Source of the DNA: Tenacibaculum sp. M341
Lineage (GTDB): Bacteria; Bacteroidota; Bacteroidia; Flavobacteriales; Flavobacteriaceae
Reading direction: 5' to 3'
DNA: 64,000 nt
NCBI RefSeq assembly: GCF_004337695.1
Contig: NZ_SJXJ01000002.1
Coordinates: 62,001 to 126,000, forward strand
The stretch's first letter is position 1; each line of letters begins with the position of its first letter. This document shows, one piece after another, positions 1 through 9,900 of the stretch. A program made the position numbers and the translations under genes. The notes below the pieces were generated by a model. The model worked only from the letters and a program-made list of their open reading frames with translations, searched no databases and was not told the DNA's origin.

Positions 1-1467
1 AGAGCACAGTATTATAAAAACATTTTTGATCCAGAGACTCAATTCATGCGTGGTCGATTTAGAAATACTTGGTTTGCACCTTTCGATCCGTATGAAGTAA
101 ATTTTAATTATACTGAAGCCAATGCATGGCAGTATAGTAATTATGTTCCGCAAGATATTTCAGGCTATATAAAGTTACTTGGAGGAAAATCTGTTTTAGA
201 GCGTAATTTAGATACGCTTTTTAAAGCAGAGTCAGAAACATCAGGTCGTCATCAGGTTGATATCACAGGATTAATCGGTCAGTATGCTCATGGAAACGAA
301 CCAAGTCATCACATGGCTTATTTGTACAATTTTGTAGGAAAACCTCATAAAACTCAGGAAAAGATAAAACAGATTTTAACAGAGCAATACACAAATACAC
401 CTGATGGTATTTCTGGAAATGAAGATTGTGGACAAATGAGTGCTTGGTATATTTTTAGTAGTTTAGGATTTTATCCTGTTACACCTGGTTCAGATCAATA
501 TATCATAGGAGTTCCTTTATTTAAAAAAGCGACGATTCGATTAGAAGATGGAAAACAGTTTACAGTAGTAGCCACAGATTTAAATACTAAGAATAGTTAT
601 ATAAAAGAAGCTTTTTTAAATGGTGAAAAATTAGAACGAACTTACCTGACACATTCAGAAATTGTAAACGGTGGAACATTAGAATTTGTAATGATAGATA
701 AGCCGTCAGATTGGGGAACAAAAGAGTATGAACTACCTTCTTCTGAAATAAAAGAGCATTTAATTGTACCAGCACCATATATTGAAAAAGGAGTAGTAGC
801 ATTTAAAGGAAAAACAGAGATTGTATTGGCGAATGTTGATAAAGAAGCTACTATTTTTTATGCCTTAGATGACAATGAGTTCAAACAATATTCAGCACCT
901 TTTATAATTGATAGCAAAACTTCTTTAAAAGTTTATGCATTAAAAGGAGAAAATAAAAGTGCAATTATAAGTACCAACTTTTTTAAGATTGATCCGAATG
1001 TTAAAATCACACTAGAAACTAACTATTCAAATCAATACAATGCAGGAGGAGATAATGCTTTAATTGATGGTGTAATTGGTGCCAGAGATTTTAGAACTGG
1101 TACTTGGCAAGGGTATTCCAATACAGATGTTACAGCTACAGTTGATTTGGGAAAAGAAAAGTGGGTTGAAAGTATTACAACGAATTATCTTGAAGATCAG
1201 CGTAGTTGGATTTTCTTACCAAGGCAAGTAAAATATTTTACCTCTGTAGATGGAAAAAAATACAAAGAAGTAGCTAGTCTAAATTTTGATACAGGAAAGC
1301 CAGCAGAAGAAGTTAGCGTGAAGGAAGCAACGATCCATTTAAAAGGTAGTAATGTTAGATATGTAAAAGTAGTGGCTAAAAAGTTAGGAAATTTACCAGA
1401 GTGGCATTTAGGATATAAGCACAATGGGAAATCTTGGATATTTATTGATGAAATTATAATTAAATAA
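1..1467 (+). CDS. GH92 family alpha-1,2-mannosidase, C-terminal part (5' end outside window)
   Basis: The reading frame is open back to base 1, so the gene is cut by the window edge and the ATG at 46 is internal. The first ~190 residues carry GH92 signatures: GNEPSHHMAYLYN (the region holding the catalytic acid in characterised GH92 enzymes) and GNEDCGQMSAWYIFSSLGFY. After it come a chitobiase/Fn3-like linker (about nt 770-1000) and an F5/8 type C (discoidin-like) C-terminal domain (about nt 1010-1467). GH92 enzymes are calcium-dependent exo-mannosidases acting on N-glycans and yeast mannan in Bacteroidetes. The next gene, 13 bases downstream on the same strand, is a glycosylasparaginase, so N-glycan breakdown is the likely role. 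The signal peptide cannot be seen. Confidence 0.9.
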   Translation, partial: RAQYYKNIFDPETQFMRGRFRNTWFAPFDPYEVNFNYTEANAWQYSNYVPQDISGYIKLLGGKSVLERNLDTLFKAESETSGRHQVDITGLIGQYAHGNEPSHHMAYLYNFVGKPHKTQEKIKQILTEQYTNTPDGISGNEDCGQMSAWYIFSSLGFYPVTPGSDQYIIGVPLFKKATIRLEDGKQFTVVATDLNTKNSYIKEAFLNGEKLERTYLTHSEIVNGGTLEFVMIDKPSDWGTKEYELPSSEIKEHLIVPAPYIEKGVVAFKGKTEIVLANVDKEATIFYALDDNEFKQYSAPFIIDSKTSLKVYALKGENKSAIISTNFFKIDPNVKITLETNYSNQYNAGGDNALIDGVIGARDFRTGTWQGYSNTDVTATVDLGKEKWVESITTNYLEDQRSWIFLPRQVKYFTSVDGKKYKEVASLNFDTGKPAEEVSVKEATIHLKGSNVRYVKVVAKKLGNLPEWHLGYKHNGKSWIFIDEIIIK

Positions 1468-1480
1468 AAGAGAAAAGGAT

Positions 1481-2461
1481 ATGAGAAAAATACTCTTTTT
1501 AAGTTGGTTAGCATTTATAGTTTTTCATAGCTGTAACAAGGTAACTAAAAAGGAAAATCTAACGAATGAGGTTGTAAATACCAAAATAACACCTGTAGTA
1601 GTTGGAACATGGAATTTTCCTAAAGCAATTGAGGCAGCAGCAGAGGTAATCAAAAATGGAGGTTCAGCTTTAGATGCTGTAGAGAAAGGTTGTAGAGCTG
1701 AAGAAGCGAATATTGAAAATCAGACGGTAGGAATTGGAGGTTTACCTGATAGAGATGGAAGTGTAACTTTAGATGCTTGCGTAATGAATGAAAAAGGTGA
1801 TTATGGAGCTGTTGTAGGAGTTAAAAACATAAAGCATGTGATTTCTTTAGCTAGAAAAGTAATGGAAGATACACCTCATGCTATTTTAGCAGGAAAAGGA
1901 GCGGAACAGTTTGCGATTACCAATGGTTTTCAACAAGAAGATTTGTTAACAGAAGCATCAAAAAAAGCATGGGAAGAGTGGAAAGTAAAATCAGAATACA
2001 AACCAATAATCAATATAGAAAATCACGATACAATTGGGATGTTAGCTTTAGATGCTGAAGGTAATATTTCCGGAGCATGTACAACAAGTGGATTGGCTTA
2101 TAAAATGGCTGGTAGAATAGGGGATTCTCCAATTATAGGAGCTGGTTTATACGTAGATAATGAAGTAGGAGGTGCAGTAGCAACTGGTTTGGGTGAAGAA
2201 GTTCTTAAAACTGTGGGAAGTTTTTTAATTGTAGAATTAATGCGTCAGGGTAAATCGCCTCAAGAAGCGTGTGAGGAAGCAATAAAACGAATCGTAAGCA
2301 AACCAAATAGTAACTACAAAGATTTTCAAGTTTGTTACATCGCAATTAATAAAAAAGGAGAAGTGGGGAGTTATGCTATTCACGAGTGGTTTAGTTATAA
2401 TGTGTTTAAAAATGAGGAAATAAAAAATATAAAATCAGACTTTTACTTGAAAACGAAGTAA
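1481..2461 (+). CDS. N4-(beta-N-acetylglucosaminyl)-L-asparaginase (glycosylasparaginase), lipoprotein
   Basis: A 326-aa Ntn-hydrolase of the glycosylasparaginase/isoaspartyl peptidase family. It has a lipoprotein signal ending in FHSC with lipidation at Cys18. The autocatalytic site is HDTIGM, so the precursor should be cut before Thr184, which becomes the nucleophile. GGLPDRDG and GAGLYVDNEVGGAVATGLGEE (glycine-rich substrate loop) match the family. It would remove Asn from GlcNAc-Asn stubs left after glycan trimming. It directly follows the GH92 mannosidase with a 13-base gap, so the two are probably co-transcribed. A plain isoaspartyl peptidase is the alternative, but the motif set fits the GlcNAc-Asn branch better. 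Confidence 0.88.
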   Translation: MRKILFLSWLAFIVFHSCNKVTKKENLTNEVVNTKITPVVVGTWNFPKAIEAAAEVIKNGGSALDAVEKGCRAEEANIENQTVGIGGLPDRDGSVTLDACVMNEKGDYGAVVGVKNIKHVISLARKVMEDTPHAILAGKGAEQFAITNGFQQEDLLTEASKKAWEEWKVKSEYKPIINIENHDTIGMLALDAEGNISGACTTSGLAYKMAGRIGDSPIIGAGLYVDNEVGGAVATGLGEEVLKTVGSFLIVELMRQGKSPQEACEEAIKRIVSKPNSNYKDFQVCYIAINKKGEVGSYAIHEWFSYNVFKNEEIKNIKSDFYLKTK

Positions 2462-2485
2462 GTATATTAGAAATTTATTAAAAAG

Positions 2486-2515
2486 AAAGAAGCTCGCCAT
2501 ATAGCGAGCTTCTTT
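2486..2515. terminator. Bidirectional Rho-independent terminator
   Basis: Perfect 12-bp stem AAAGAAGCTCGC / GCGAGCTTCTTT with loop CATATA. It lies between two convergent genes, the glycosylasparaginase and the M16 protease, and has A/T runs on both sides, so it can stop transcription from either side. Confidence 0.85.
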
Positions 2516-2534
2516 GTTAAATGTTACTTTATAA

Positions 2535-5321
2535 TTATTGTTCAGGATTTAGTACACCTAATATATAACCCTTAGTTAAATATTTTTTAGCTAATTTTTG
2601 TACATCTTTTACAGTTATAGCATTCACTCTATCTTCAAAAGTAAACATGTCGTCAGGATTATCTTTAGAATAATCAATACTTTCAATATAGTCTAACCAG
2701 AATTGATTCTTCTTCATGTTCTCTTTGTGCTCAATAATCATCGCTTTTTTAGCTTTAGATAAATCTTCTTTAGAAGGACCATTTTTAATTAATGAATTTA
2801 CTTCAGCAATAGAAATATCTTTTAATTTTTGAACATTTTCAGGGGCACAAGGGAAACCAATTGAAAAGCTAAATCTTCCATAAGGAACTTTTCTCATGCT
2901 GCTACGTGCACCTGCAGAATAAACTCCACTTTCTTTTTCGCGTAACTTTTCAGTTAATTTAATTCCAACTACTTCACCAATAAAATCAAAAGTTAAAGCA
3001 TCTTTATCATTGTAATCAGCCTCTCCTTGGTAAATGATTCTAACAGTACTTTTAGGATCTTTTCCTTTACTAACAATCTTTTCATGCGAACCAGATAATG
3101 GACGAAAGTTGCTTACCTTGTATGATTCGTTAGAGTTTTTACCAGGTAAACCTGCAATATATTTAGTAGCGAATTCAGTTAATTTAGCTTCATCAATGTT
3201 TCCTACAAAATAAAAGTTGAAGTCACCAGCATCTGCAAAACGTTCTTGATATTTTTTATAAGCTAAATTATAATCAGCTTTTTCATATTTTTCAGGAGAT
3301 GGAAAACCTGTGTAACGAGGGTTATTAGCATTAGTGAAATCACTCATTTCTTTTTGAAAGAAGAAATTTGGATTAGCTAATAAGTTTCCTAAAAAACTTT
3401 TTTGTTTGTTTATGTAAGAGTTATACGCTTTTTCATCTTTATTTAAAGCAGTAAAGTATAAGTGAATCATTTGGAAAAGTTCTTCTAAGTATTTAGGAGA
3501 AGCACTTCCAGAAAAACCTTCACTATAACTTCCTATGTAAGGATTTACTCTTGCAATTTTACCAGACATGATTTTATTGATATCATTCAAGCTAAAGCCA
3601 TTAATACCTGCTTCAGTTAAACCTCTATTAGCAAAACTAGTAGCGTGAACTTCTTCATCGGTGTATAAAGATGTACCTCCATAGCTAAATGAAGTAAGTA
3701 AAATTTCATCATTTTTAAAGTCAGTTTTCTTAAATGTAACTTTAGCACCGTTGCTTAAAATAAGAGTTTTAGTACCTAGTTTTTCATTAGTTTCAATTTT
3801 AGTTACTTTACCAGGAGTTGGCGCAGTTGTAATTAAAGAAGAAGCAACTACTTTATCTTCATAAGGTTTTAGTTCTTTTGTCTTTACCTCGTTCAATGCT
3901 TTTAAAACTTCAGCTTCAGTTACTGTTTTTTTAGGCCCTGTAATTACTACTACACGATTATCATCATGTAAATAGTTTTTAATAAGGTTATTTACTTCTG
4001 ATAATTGTATTGAAGGTAACATTTCAAGAGTAGTTTTAAACCTCCAATCTATACTAGGTACTGGACGCTCATCTAAAAAACCTGAAACAAAAGCTCCAAT
4101 AATTCTTTTAGATTCTCTTTTGTCTTTGTCTTTAAATTCTTTCTCTATTCGAGATACTATATTTTTCTTAGCTCTCTCAAATTCTCCTTCTTTAAAGCCA
4201 AATCTTTTAACTCTTTCGTTTTCTGTTAGTAAAGCTTGTAAACCTTTTAATTGTCCCTCAGCACTTGTACCAGCTACAGATTGAAAAGCCATTCTATTCT
4301 TAGCTAATGTACCTCCGTAATAACTGAAACCATAAGTAAAAGGTGGATTTTCACTATTTCTTAATTCATCAAATCTATTGTTGATCATTTGATCAAATAA
4401 GTTGTTGATTATAGAATTCCTGTAATCTGTAATAGTAGTATTTGGAGTTTTATCTTTACGATCTTTATACATTACTTGCACTCTAGAAAAAGCAGCTTCT
4501 TTATCAGCTTCTATTGCAATGAAAGTTTCTTTATGATTTTTTAAAGTAAAGTTTTCACGCTTTCTTGGATTTTTAGCTGCAGGAATTTTAGAAAAATGTT
4601 CTTTGATTTTTTGTTCTAAAACAGAAACATCAGCATCACCAACAGCCATTACAGCCATTAAATCTGGACGATACCAATCTTTAAAAAAGCGACGAATACT
4701 TTCGTGTTTAAAATTTTCTAGATTTTCTTTAGTACCAATAGGTAATCTTTTAGCATACTTTGAACCGTAAGCAATTTTATCAATGTAGTTTTCTAACATT
4801 CTAGAATCTGCATCTCTTCGAGAACGATATTCTTCAAGAACAACACCACGTTCTTCGTCAATATCTTTTCCTTCTAGTAATGCTCCATGTGCCCAATCTT
4901 CTACAATTTGAAACCCTTTCTCAAGTTTTTCACTATCGTCACTAGGAATAGGTAAAATATATACTGTTTGATCAAAACCAGTATAAGCGTTTAAATGCGC
5001 ACCAAACTTAACTCCGATAGATTGTAAGTAATCAACTAATTCATTTTTTTTGAAGTTTTTAGTTCCGTTAAAATTCATGTGCTCCATAAAATGAGCTAAT
5101 CCCAATTGGTCTTCATCCTCTAAAACAGAACCAGCCTTTACTGCTAATCTTAATTCTACTTTATTAGCAGGTTTAGGGTTTTGTTTTATAAAATAGGTCA
5201 TACCGTTTGAAAGTACTCCTATTTTCACAGAAGGATCATTAGGTATGTTTTTTGTTTTTTGTGCTATTATTATTTGTGATAATAACAACATCAATGTAAA
5301 AAATATTGAAATTTTTTTCAT
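2535..5321 (-). CDS. M16 family zinc metalloprotease (insulinase/PqqL-like), exported
   Basis: A 928-aa protein with a signal peptide (residues 1-20, ending IIIAQ). The inverted zinc motif HFMEH is at residues 77-81, and the distal glutamate region EERGVVLEEY lies about 75 residues later. The length fits a single-chain protease with both the active and the inactive M16 half, like PqqL-type enzymes of Bacteroidetes. The second half, from about residue 530, lacks an HxxEH, as expected. It probably degrades peptides in the periplasm or on the surface. It is a single gene flanked by a terminator downstream. The substrate cannot be read from the sequence. Confidence 0.9.
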   Translation of the reverse strand: MKKISIFFTLMLLLSQIIIAQKTKNIPNDPSVKIGVLSNGMTYFIKQNPKPANKVELRLAVKAGSVLEDEDQLGLAHFMEHMNFNGTKNFKKNELVDYLQSIGVKFGAHLNAYTGFDQTVYILPIPSDDSEKLEKGFQIVEDWAHGALLEGKDIDEERGVVLEEYRSRRDADSRMLENYIDKIAYGSKYAKRLPIGTKENLENFKHESIRRFFKDWYRPDLMAVMAVGDADVSVLEQKIKEHFSKIPAAKNPRKRENFTLKNHKETFIAIEADKEAAFSRVQVMYKDRKDKTPNTTITDYRNSIINNLFDQMINNRFDELRNSENPPFTYGFSYYGGTLAKNRMAFQSVAGTSAEGQLKGLQALLTENERVKRFGFKEGEFERAKKNIVSRIEKEFKDKDKRESKRIIGAFVSGFLDERPVPSIDWRFKTTLEMLPSIQLSEVNNLIKNYLHDDNRVVVITGPKKTVTEAEVLKALNEVKTKELKPYEDKVVASSLITTAPTPGKVTKIETNEKLGTKTLILSNGAKVTFKKTDFKNDEILLTSFSYGGTSLYTDEEVHATSFANRGLTEAGINGFSLNDINKIMSGKIARVNPYIGSYSEGFSGSASPKYLEELFQMIHLYFTALNKDEKAYNSYINKQKSFLGNLLANPNFFFQKEMSDFTNANNPRYTGFPSPEKYEKADYNLAYKKYQERFADAGDFNFYFVGNIDEAKLTEFATKYIAGLPGKNSNESYKVSNFRPLSGSHEKIVSKGKDPKSTVRIIYQGEADYNDKDALTFDFIGEVVGIKLTEKLREKESGVYSAGARSSMRKVPYGRFSFSIGFPCAPENVQKLKDISIAEVNSLIKNGPSKEDLSKAKKAMIIEHKENMKKNQFWLDYIESIDYSKDNPDDMFTFEDRVNAITVKDVQKLAKKYLTKGYILGVLNPEQ

Positions 5322-5518
5322 AGTAAATTAAAAATGGTTTAAGGCTACGAATATACATTGAAAGTTAGTTGTTTAACAAATAAATAATATTAATTAGTGT
5401 TAATTGTATAGTAAACATTGTGATAGCTTGCCTAAAATGAGTCAAAATTGTTAAATAAATGCGAATTGTTTTGTGTGTGAAGTGTGTAGGTTGATTCATA
5501 AAACCAGAATAAAAAAAA

Positions 5519-5544
5519 AACCACAACATGAAAATGTTGTGGTT
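5519..5544 (-). terminator. Rho-independent terminator of the bacilliredoxin gene
   Basis: 11-bp stem AACCACAACAT / ATGTTGTGGTT with a 4-nt loop. On the minus strand it is followed by a run of ten T, directly after the bacilliredoxin stop codon. Confidence 0.88.
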
Positions 5545-5570
5545 ATATTATATAAATGACTTTTTGTTAA

Positions 5571-5981
5571 TTAACAAAATTCATCATAAGCTTGAGATAA
5601 ATTCTCGGCAATCATTTCAGCAGATCTACCTTCAATATGATGTCTCTCTAACATGTGTACTAATTGCCCATCTTTAAATAAAGCAATAGCTGGAGATGAA
5701 GGAGGAAAAGGAATCATATATTCACGAGCTTTAGAAGTAGATTCTTTTTCTACTCCTGCAAAAACTGTAGTTAAGTGATCAGGTTTCTTATCAGCATCAA
5801 TAGAAGCAATTGCTCCTGGTCTAGCAGTTCCAGCTGCACAACCACAAACTGAATTTACCATTACTAAAGTAGTTCCTTTTTTAGCTAAAGCATTATCAAC
5901 ATCTTCAGCAGTATATAAAGCATCAAAACCAGCGTTAATTAATTGGTCACGCATTGGTTTTACTAATTCTTCTGGATACAT
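5571..5981 (-). CDS. BrxA/BrxB (YphP/YqiW) family bacilliredoxin
   Basis: A 136-aa cytoplasmic thioredoxin-fold protein with the family's CGC active site (VNSVCGCAAGTARPG, Cys46 and Cys48). Length and N-terminus (MYPEELVKPM) are typical of the family. In Firmicutes these proteins reverse bacillithiolation of protein thiols. In Bacteroidetes a matching thiol-repair role is inferred and depends on bacillithiol being made. It is monocistronic with its own terminator. The gene divergent from it begins at 6053, leaving a 71-base shared promoter region. Confidence 0.9.
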   Translation of the reverse strand: MYPEELVKPMRDQLINAGFDALYTAEDVDNALAKKGTTLVMVNSVCGCAAGTARPGAIASIDADKKPDHLTTVFAGVEKESTSKAREYMIPFPPSSPAIALFKDGQLVHMLERHHIEGRSAEMIAENLSQAYDEFC

Positions 5982-6052
5982 AATTATTTAATTTTTGAAT
6001 TACAAAGATACTCATAATCTCATTATCTTTGATATTTCATAAATAATTACAG

Positions 6053-6817
6053 ATGGGGAAATTTACAAAATGGCTAGGAGCAGGTTTAGGTTTTACTTTA
6101 GGTGGACCAATAGGTGCAATTATTGGATATGCTATAGGTAGCGTAATTGATGGAGTAAAGGTTAGTGATTACGTACTAGAGCAAGAAGAATACAATAGAA
6201 AAGAACAAGAAAGACCAAGGGTACGCAGAAAAACTACTTCAGGAGATTTTGAAATAAGTCTTTTAATATTAGCATCTGTAGTTATTAAGTCTGATGGAAA
6301 AATAGATCCTGTAGAATTAGATTTTGTTAGAAAACATTTTATCAACCTTTATGGTCAAGATAGAGCAAACAGAGCATTTAAGTTATTTAACGGAATTATA
6401 AAAAAAGATATTTCAACGAGGCAAGTTTGTATTCAAATAAGAGAACACATGTCTCACTCCTCTCGTTTACAATTAATTCATTTCTTATTTGGAATAGCTA
6501 AAGCTGATGGAAATGTAACTCCTTCTGAAGAGGAAGCAATCCAGAAAATTTCAAACTATTTGTATATAAGCTCTATAGATTATCAATCGATTAAAGCAAT
6601 GTTCTATAATGAGTCAGATGCAGCTTATAAAATTTTAGAAATAGAAAAAAATGTATCTGATGACGAAGTAAAAAAGGCTTACAGAAAAATGGCAAAAAAA
6701 TATCATCCAGATAGATTGCATGATATTGGAGAAGAACACAAAGAAGCTGCTAAAGAAAAGTTTCAGAGCATACAAAAAGCTTATGAAAACATAAAAAAAG
6801 AAAGAGATATTTCTTAA
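6053..6817 (+). CDS. TerB-like / J-domain co-chaperone (DjlA-like)
   Basis: A 254-aa protein in three parts. An N-terminal glycine-zipper hydrophobic segment (residues ~5-32, [20 protein letters not shown]) probably sits in or on the membrane. A TerB-like helical domain follows at about 65-185 with two DG acidic motifs (SDGKID, ADGNVT). A C-terminal J domain (192-254) has the HPD motif at 218-220. The order resembles E. coli DjlA, so it likely stimulates DnaK at the membrane. Any link to tellurite resistance is only by domain name. Confidence 0.82.
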   Translation: MGKFTKWLGAGLGFTLGGPIGAIIGYAIGSVIDGVKVSDYVLEQEEYNRKEQERPRVRRKTTSGDFEISLLILASVVIKSDGKIDPVELDFVRKHFINLYGQDRANRAFKLFNGIIKKDISTRQVCIQIREHMSHSSRLQLIHFLFGIAKADGNVTPSEEEAIQKISNYLYISSIDYQSIKAMFYNESDAAYKILEIEKNVSDDEVKKAYRKMAKKYHPDRLHDIGEEHKEAAKEKFQSIQKAYENIKKERDIS

Positions 6818-6823
6818 AAGCAT

Positions 6824-6892
6824 ACTTTTTGTTGCAACTTGTTGGTTTTTTGAGGGTTAATTTATTAAATTAGTGTTGAGTTAACAAAAAGT
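6824..6892 (+). promoter_or_regulatory. Candidate promoter within a 10-bp inverted repeat upstream of the giant surface protein
   Basis: TTTG at 6849-6852, an 18-base spacer and TAGTGTTG at 6871-6878 fit the Bacteroidetes TTTG / TAnnTTTG promoter with one mismatch. The candidate is enclosed by the inverted repeat ACTTTTTGTT (6824-6833) and AACAAAAAGT (6883-6892). The repeat may be a long-stem RNA, a binding site or chance. Confidence 0.4.
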
Positions 6893-6945
6893 GTTTTTTA
6901 TTCTTTATATGGGGAATAGCAAACATTTCTTAATATTTTAATAGC

Positions 6946-9900
6946 ATGACCCCCCGAAACACTCTGTCTTGTAGAGTGAAAAAGGGTAATATATATACAT
7001 ATGTTACTCAAAGTTGTATCTCTACAAATCTTTTACTTTTCGTATTTATAGTATTCTTTTTTAATCTTTCGAATGCTCAGTTGGATAATGTACATTATTT
7101 TCCACCAATGAAGCAGCAGTCAAATAATCAGGCTATCAGACAACAAGCCTTTTATTTGTCAACACCTGTAGCAACTCCTTTCGATGTTGATATTTTTCAA
7201 GGAACAAACACTACTGCTATAGCAACAGTAACTATTTCTAATGCAGCACCAGGGATATATAATTTAGCTGATGGAGATAATAATATAACTTTAGTTACAG
7301 ATGCAAATACAGGGGTAAAGTTAATGAACAGTGGACTTAGATTTGAGTCCGTCACGGGAGAAGAGTTTTACGTGAATTATAGAGGACGTTCTTCTTCTCA
7401 AGCTGCTTCTTTAACAACAAAAGGGAGTAAAGCATTAGGTAAACTATTTAAATGGGGAGGAATTCCTTTAAGAGGAGGACATTCAACATTGTCTGCTTTT
7501 GTAGGAATAATGGCAACAGAAGATGATACTACTATTGATATTGTTGATTATGATCCTGCTTCAGAGTTCAGAAATGGAGCCGATCCTGATGGAATTAAAA
7601 CCGATGCTGTTCAAATAGTTTTAGATAAGGGAGAAACGTATGTTTTACAGGCATTAAGAAATCTAGCTGCAGGTACAGATGATGGTGATTTAGATGATGC
7701 AAACGTTGATGGTTGGTTAGGAGCAACCATTTTATCTGATAAAAATATAGCAATTAGTAATGGTGGTCTTAATATAGGAGTTAGAGTAGGTGCAAATGGT
7801 AGAGACGCGGCTATAGATCAACCAGTTGCAGAAAATGCAATTGGTCAAGAGTATGTGTTTATAAGAGGGAATGGAGCAACAAATAACGAAACAGAATTCC
7901 CTATAATTATAGCAACACAAGACGGTACAGATATTTTTGTCAATGGTTCAGTTACTCCTATTGCAACTATTGATACAGGAGAGTATTTTGAAATCCCAGG
8001 TAGTAATTATTCTTCTAATACAGTAGGAGCAAATATGTATGTAAGAACATCTAGAGATGCCTATGCTTATCAGGTCATTACAGGAGATACGAGTTATATT
8101 ACCTTAGGATTAAATTTTATAGCTCCAGTAAATTGTTTATTACCTTCTCAACTGAGTAACATACCTAATATAAGAGACGTAGCAGGAGTTAACTTTACGG
8201 GAGGTGTAACAATTGTAGCTTCTCAGTTAATTGCTGATGGAGATATAACTGTAACAGATGGTACAGGAACATTTACTGGAGGTACAGATTTTACTTTCTC
8301 AAATGCTGCTGGATCAACTTGGAAAACTGCATTTGTGAATGGATTAAGTGGAGATGTAGAGGTCAACTCTACAGGTCCTATAGCTGTAGGTTTTTTAGGA
8401 GCAAGTGGAGCAGCAGGAATAGCAGGTTATTTTTCAGGTTTCGATACGATACCTGCTGTAGAGGTAGATATTACAGGAGGTGGGTGTTTTCCAGGTTCTG
8501 ATTTAAGAGAAATTAACGGCGGCTTTGCTAATTATGCATGGTATAAAGGTATAAACGAATTAACAGGTACTCTTTTAGCAAGTGGTCCAGGGTTACAAAC
8601 ATTTAATCCTAATGCTTCTGGTTTAGGAGAGTATTTTGTTAGAGTTACTGATTTTGGAGGATGTGAATATAATTCCGCAGTCGTTTCTCTTTATAGTTGT
8701 GATCCTGATTTACAGGTAACAAAGGTAGATGATGTTGATCCTATAGATGCAGGTTCTAATGTTACTTTTACTATTACAGCAAGAAGTTCTTCTATAGATC
8801 CTATGACGAATGTTGTCTTAACAGACGTATTACCAACAGAGTTTGATATTGTGAGCGCAACTCCTGAAGTAGGAACTTGGTCAGCACCTAATTGGACAAT
8901 CGGAACAATGATTCCAGGAGATGAATTTGAATTAGTAATTGTTGCTAGAGCGAAAGATGATGCTTCTGGTACTGTAACTAACAGTGTAAGTTATAATTTT
9001 ACTGAAATATCTACAGAAACCAATATTCTAATTGATGATTTAACAGAGGCAGTAACTATTAATCCATGTAATACAGCAAGCTTACCATCTAGTACACCAA
9101 CACTATGTGTAGGAACAATATTAACTAATATAACTCATTCAACAAATCTAGCAACAGGTATTGCTAGTGACGGGGTTGCTGGTGCAAATGGATTACCAGC
9201 AGGAGTGGGTGCCACTTGGTCTGGAGATGTTATTACAATAAGTGGTACTCCAACAGCTTCAGGAATATTTAATTATAGTATTCCATTGACAGGAGGTTGT
9301 AATACGGTAAATGCAACAGGTACAATAAGTGTAAATCCATTACCAGTAGCAGATCCAATAACAGGTCTCACTGAGGTTTGCGAAGGAGGAACTATTACAT
9401 TAACTGAAGGAACTTCAGGAACCATAGTTTGGAGCTCTTCTAATACAGCAGTAGCAACTATAAATGCAAGTGGTGTTGTAACTGGAATAAGTGCTGGTAG
9501 TACCAATATCACGTATACAGTTACAGATGGAAATGGATGTATCTCTAATGCTTCATCTGTTTATGCAGTAACAGTAAATCCACTGCCAACATTTACATCG
9601 TTAACAACAAACACTGATATATGTGAAGGGGATGATGCTGAGTTTTATATTTCAGGATCTCCATTGGCTGTATTAACTTATAATGTAGACGGAAATCCGA
9701 ATGAAACTGTAACGCTTGATGCAATGGGAGATGCTACTGTTGTTGTTTCTTCGGTAACAACTAATACTACAATAAATTTGGTTTCACTAGCATTTACAAG
9801 TACAAATTGTTCAATTAGTTTAACAAATACAGATACTGTAGTGGTAAATCCAAACCCTACATTGGCAAGTGTAAGTGATATTATTGTTTGTGATGATTTA

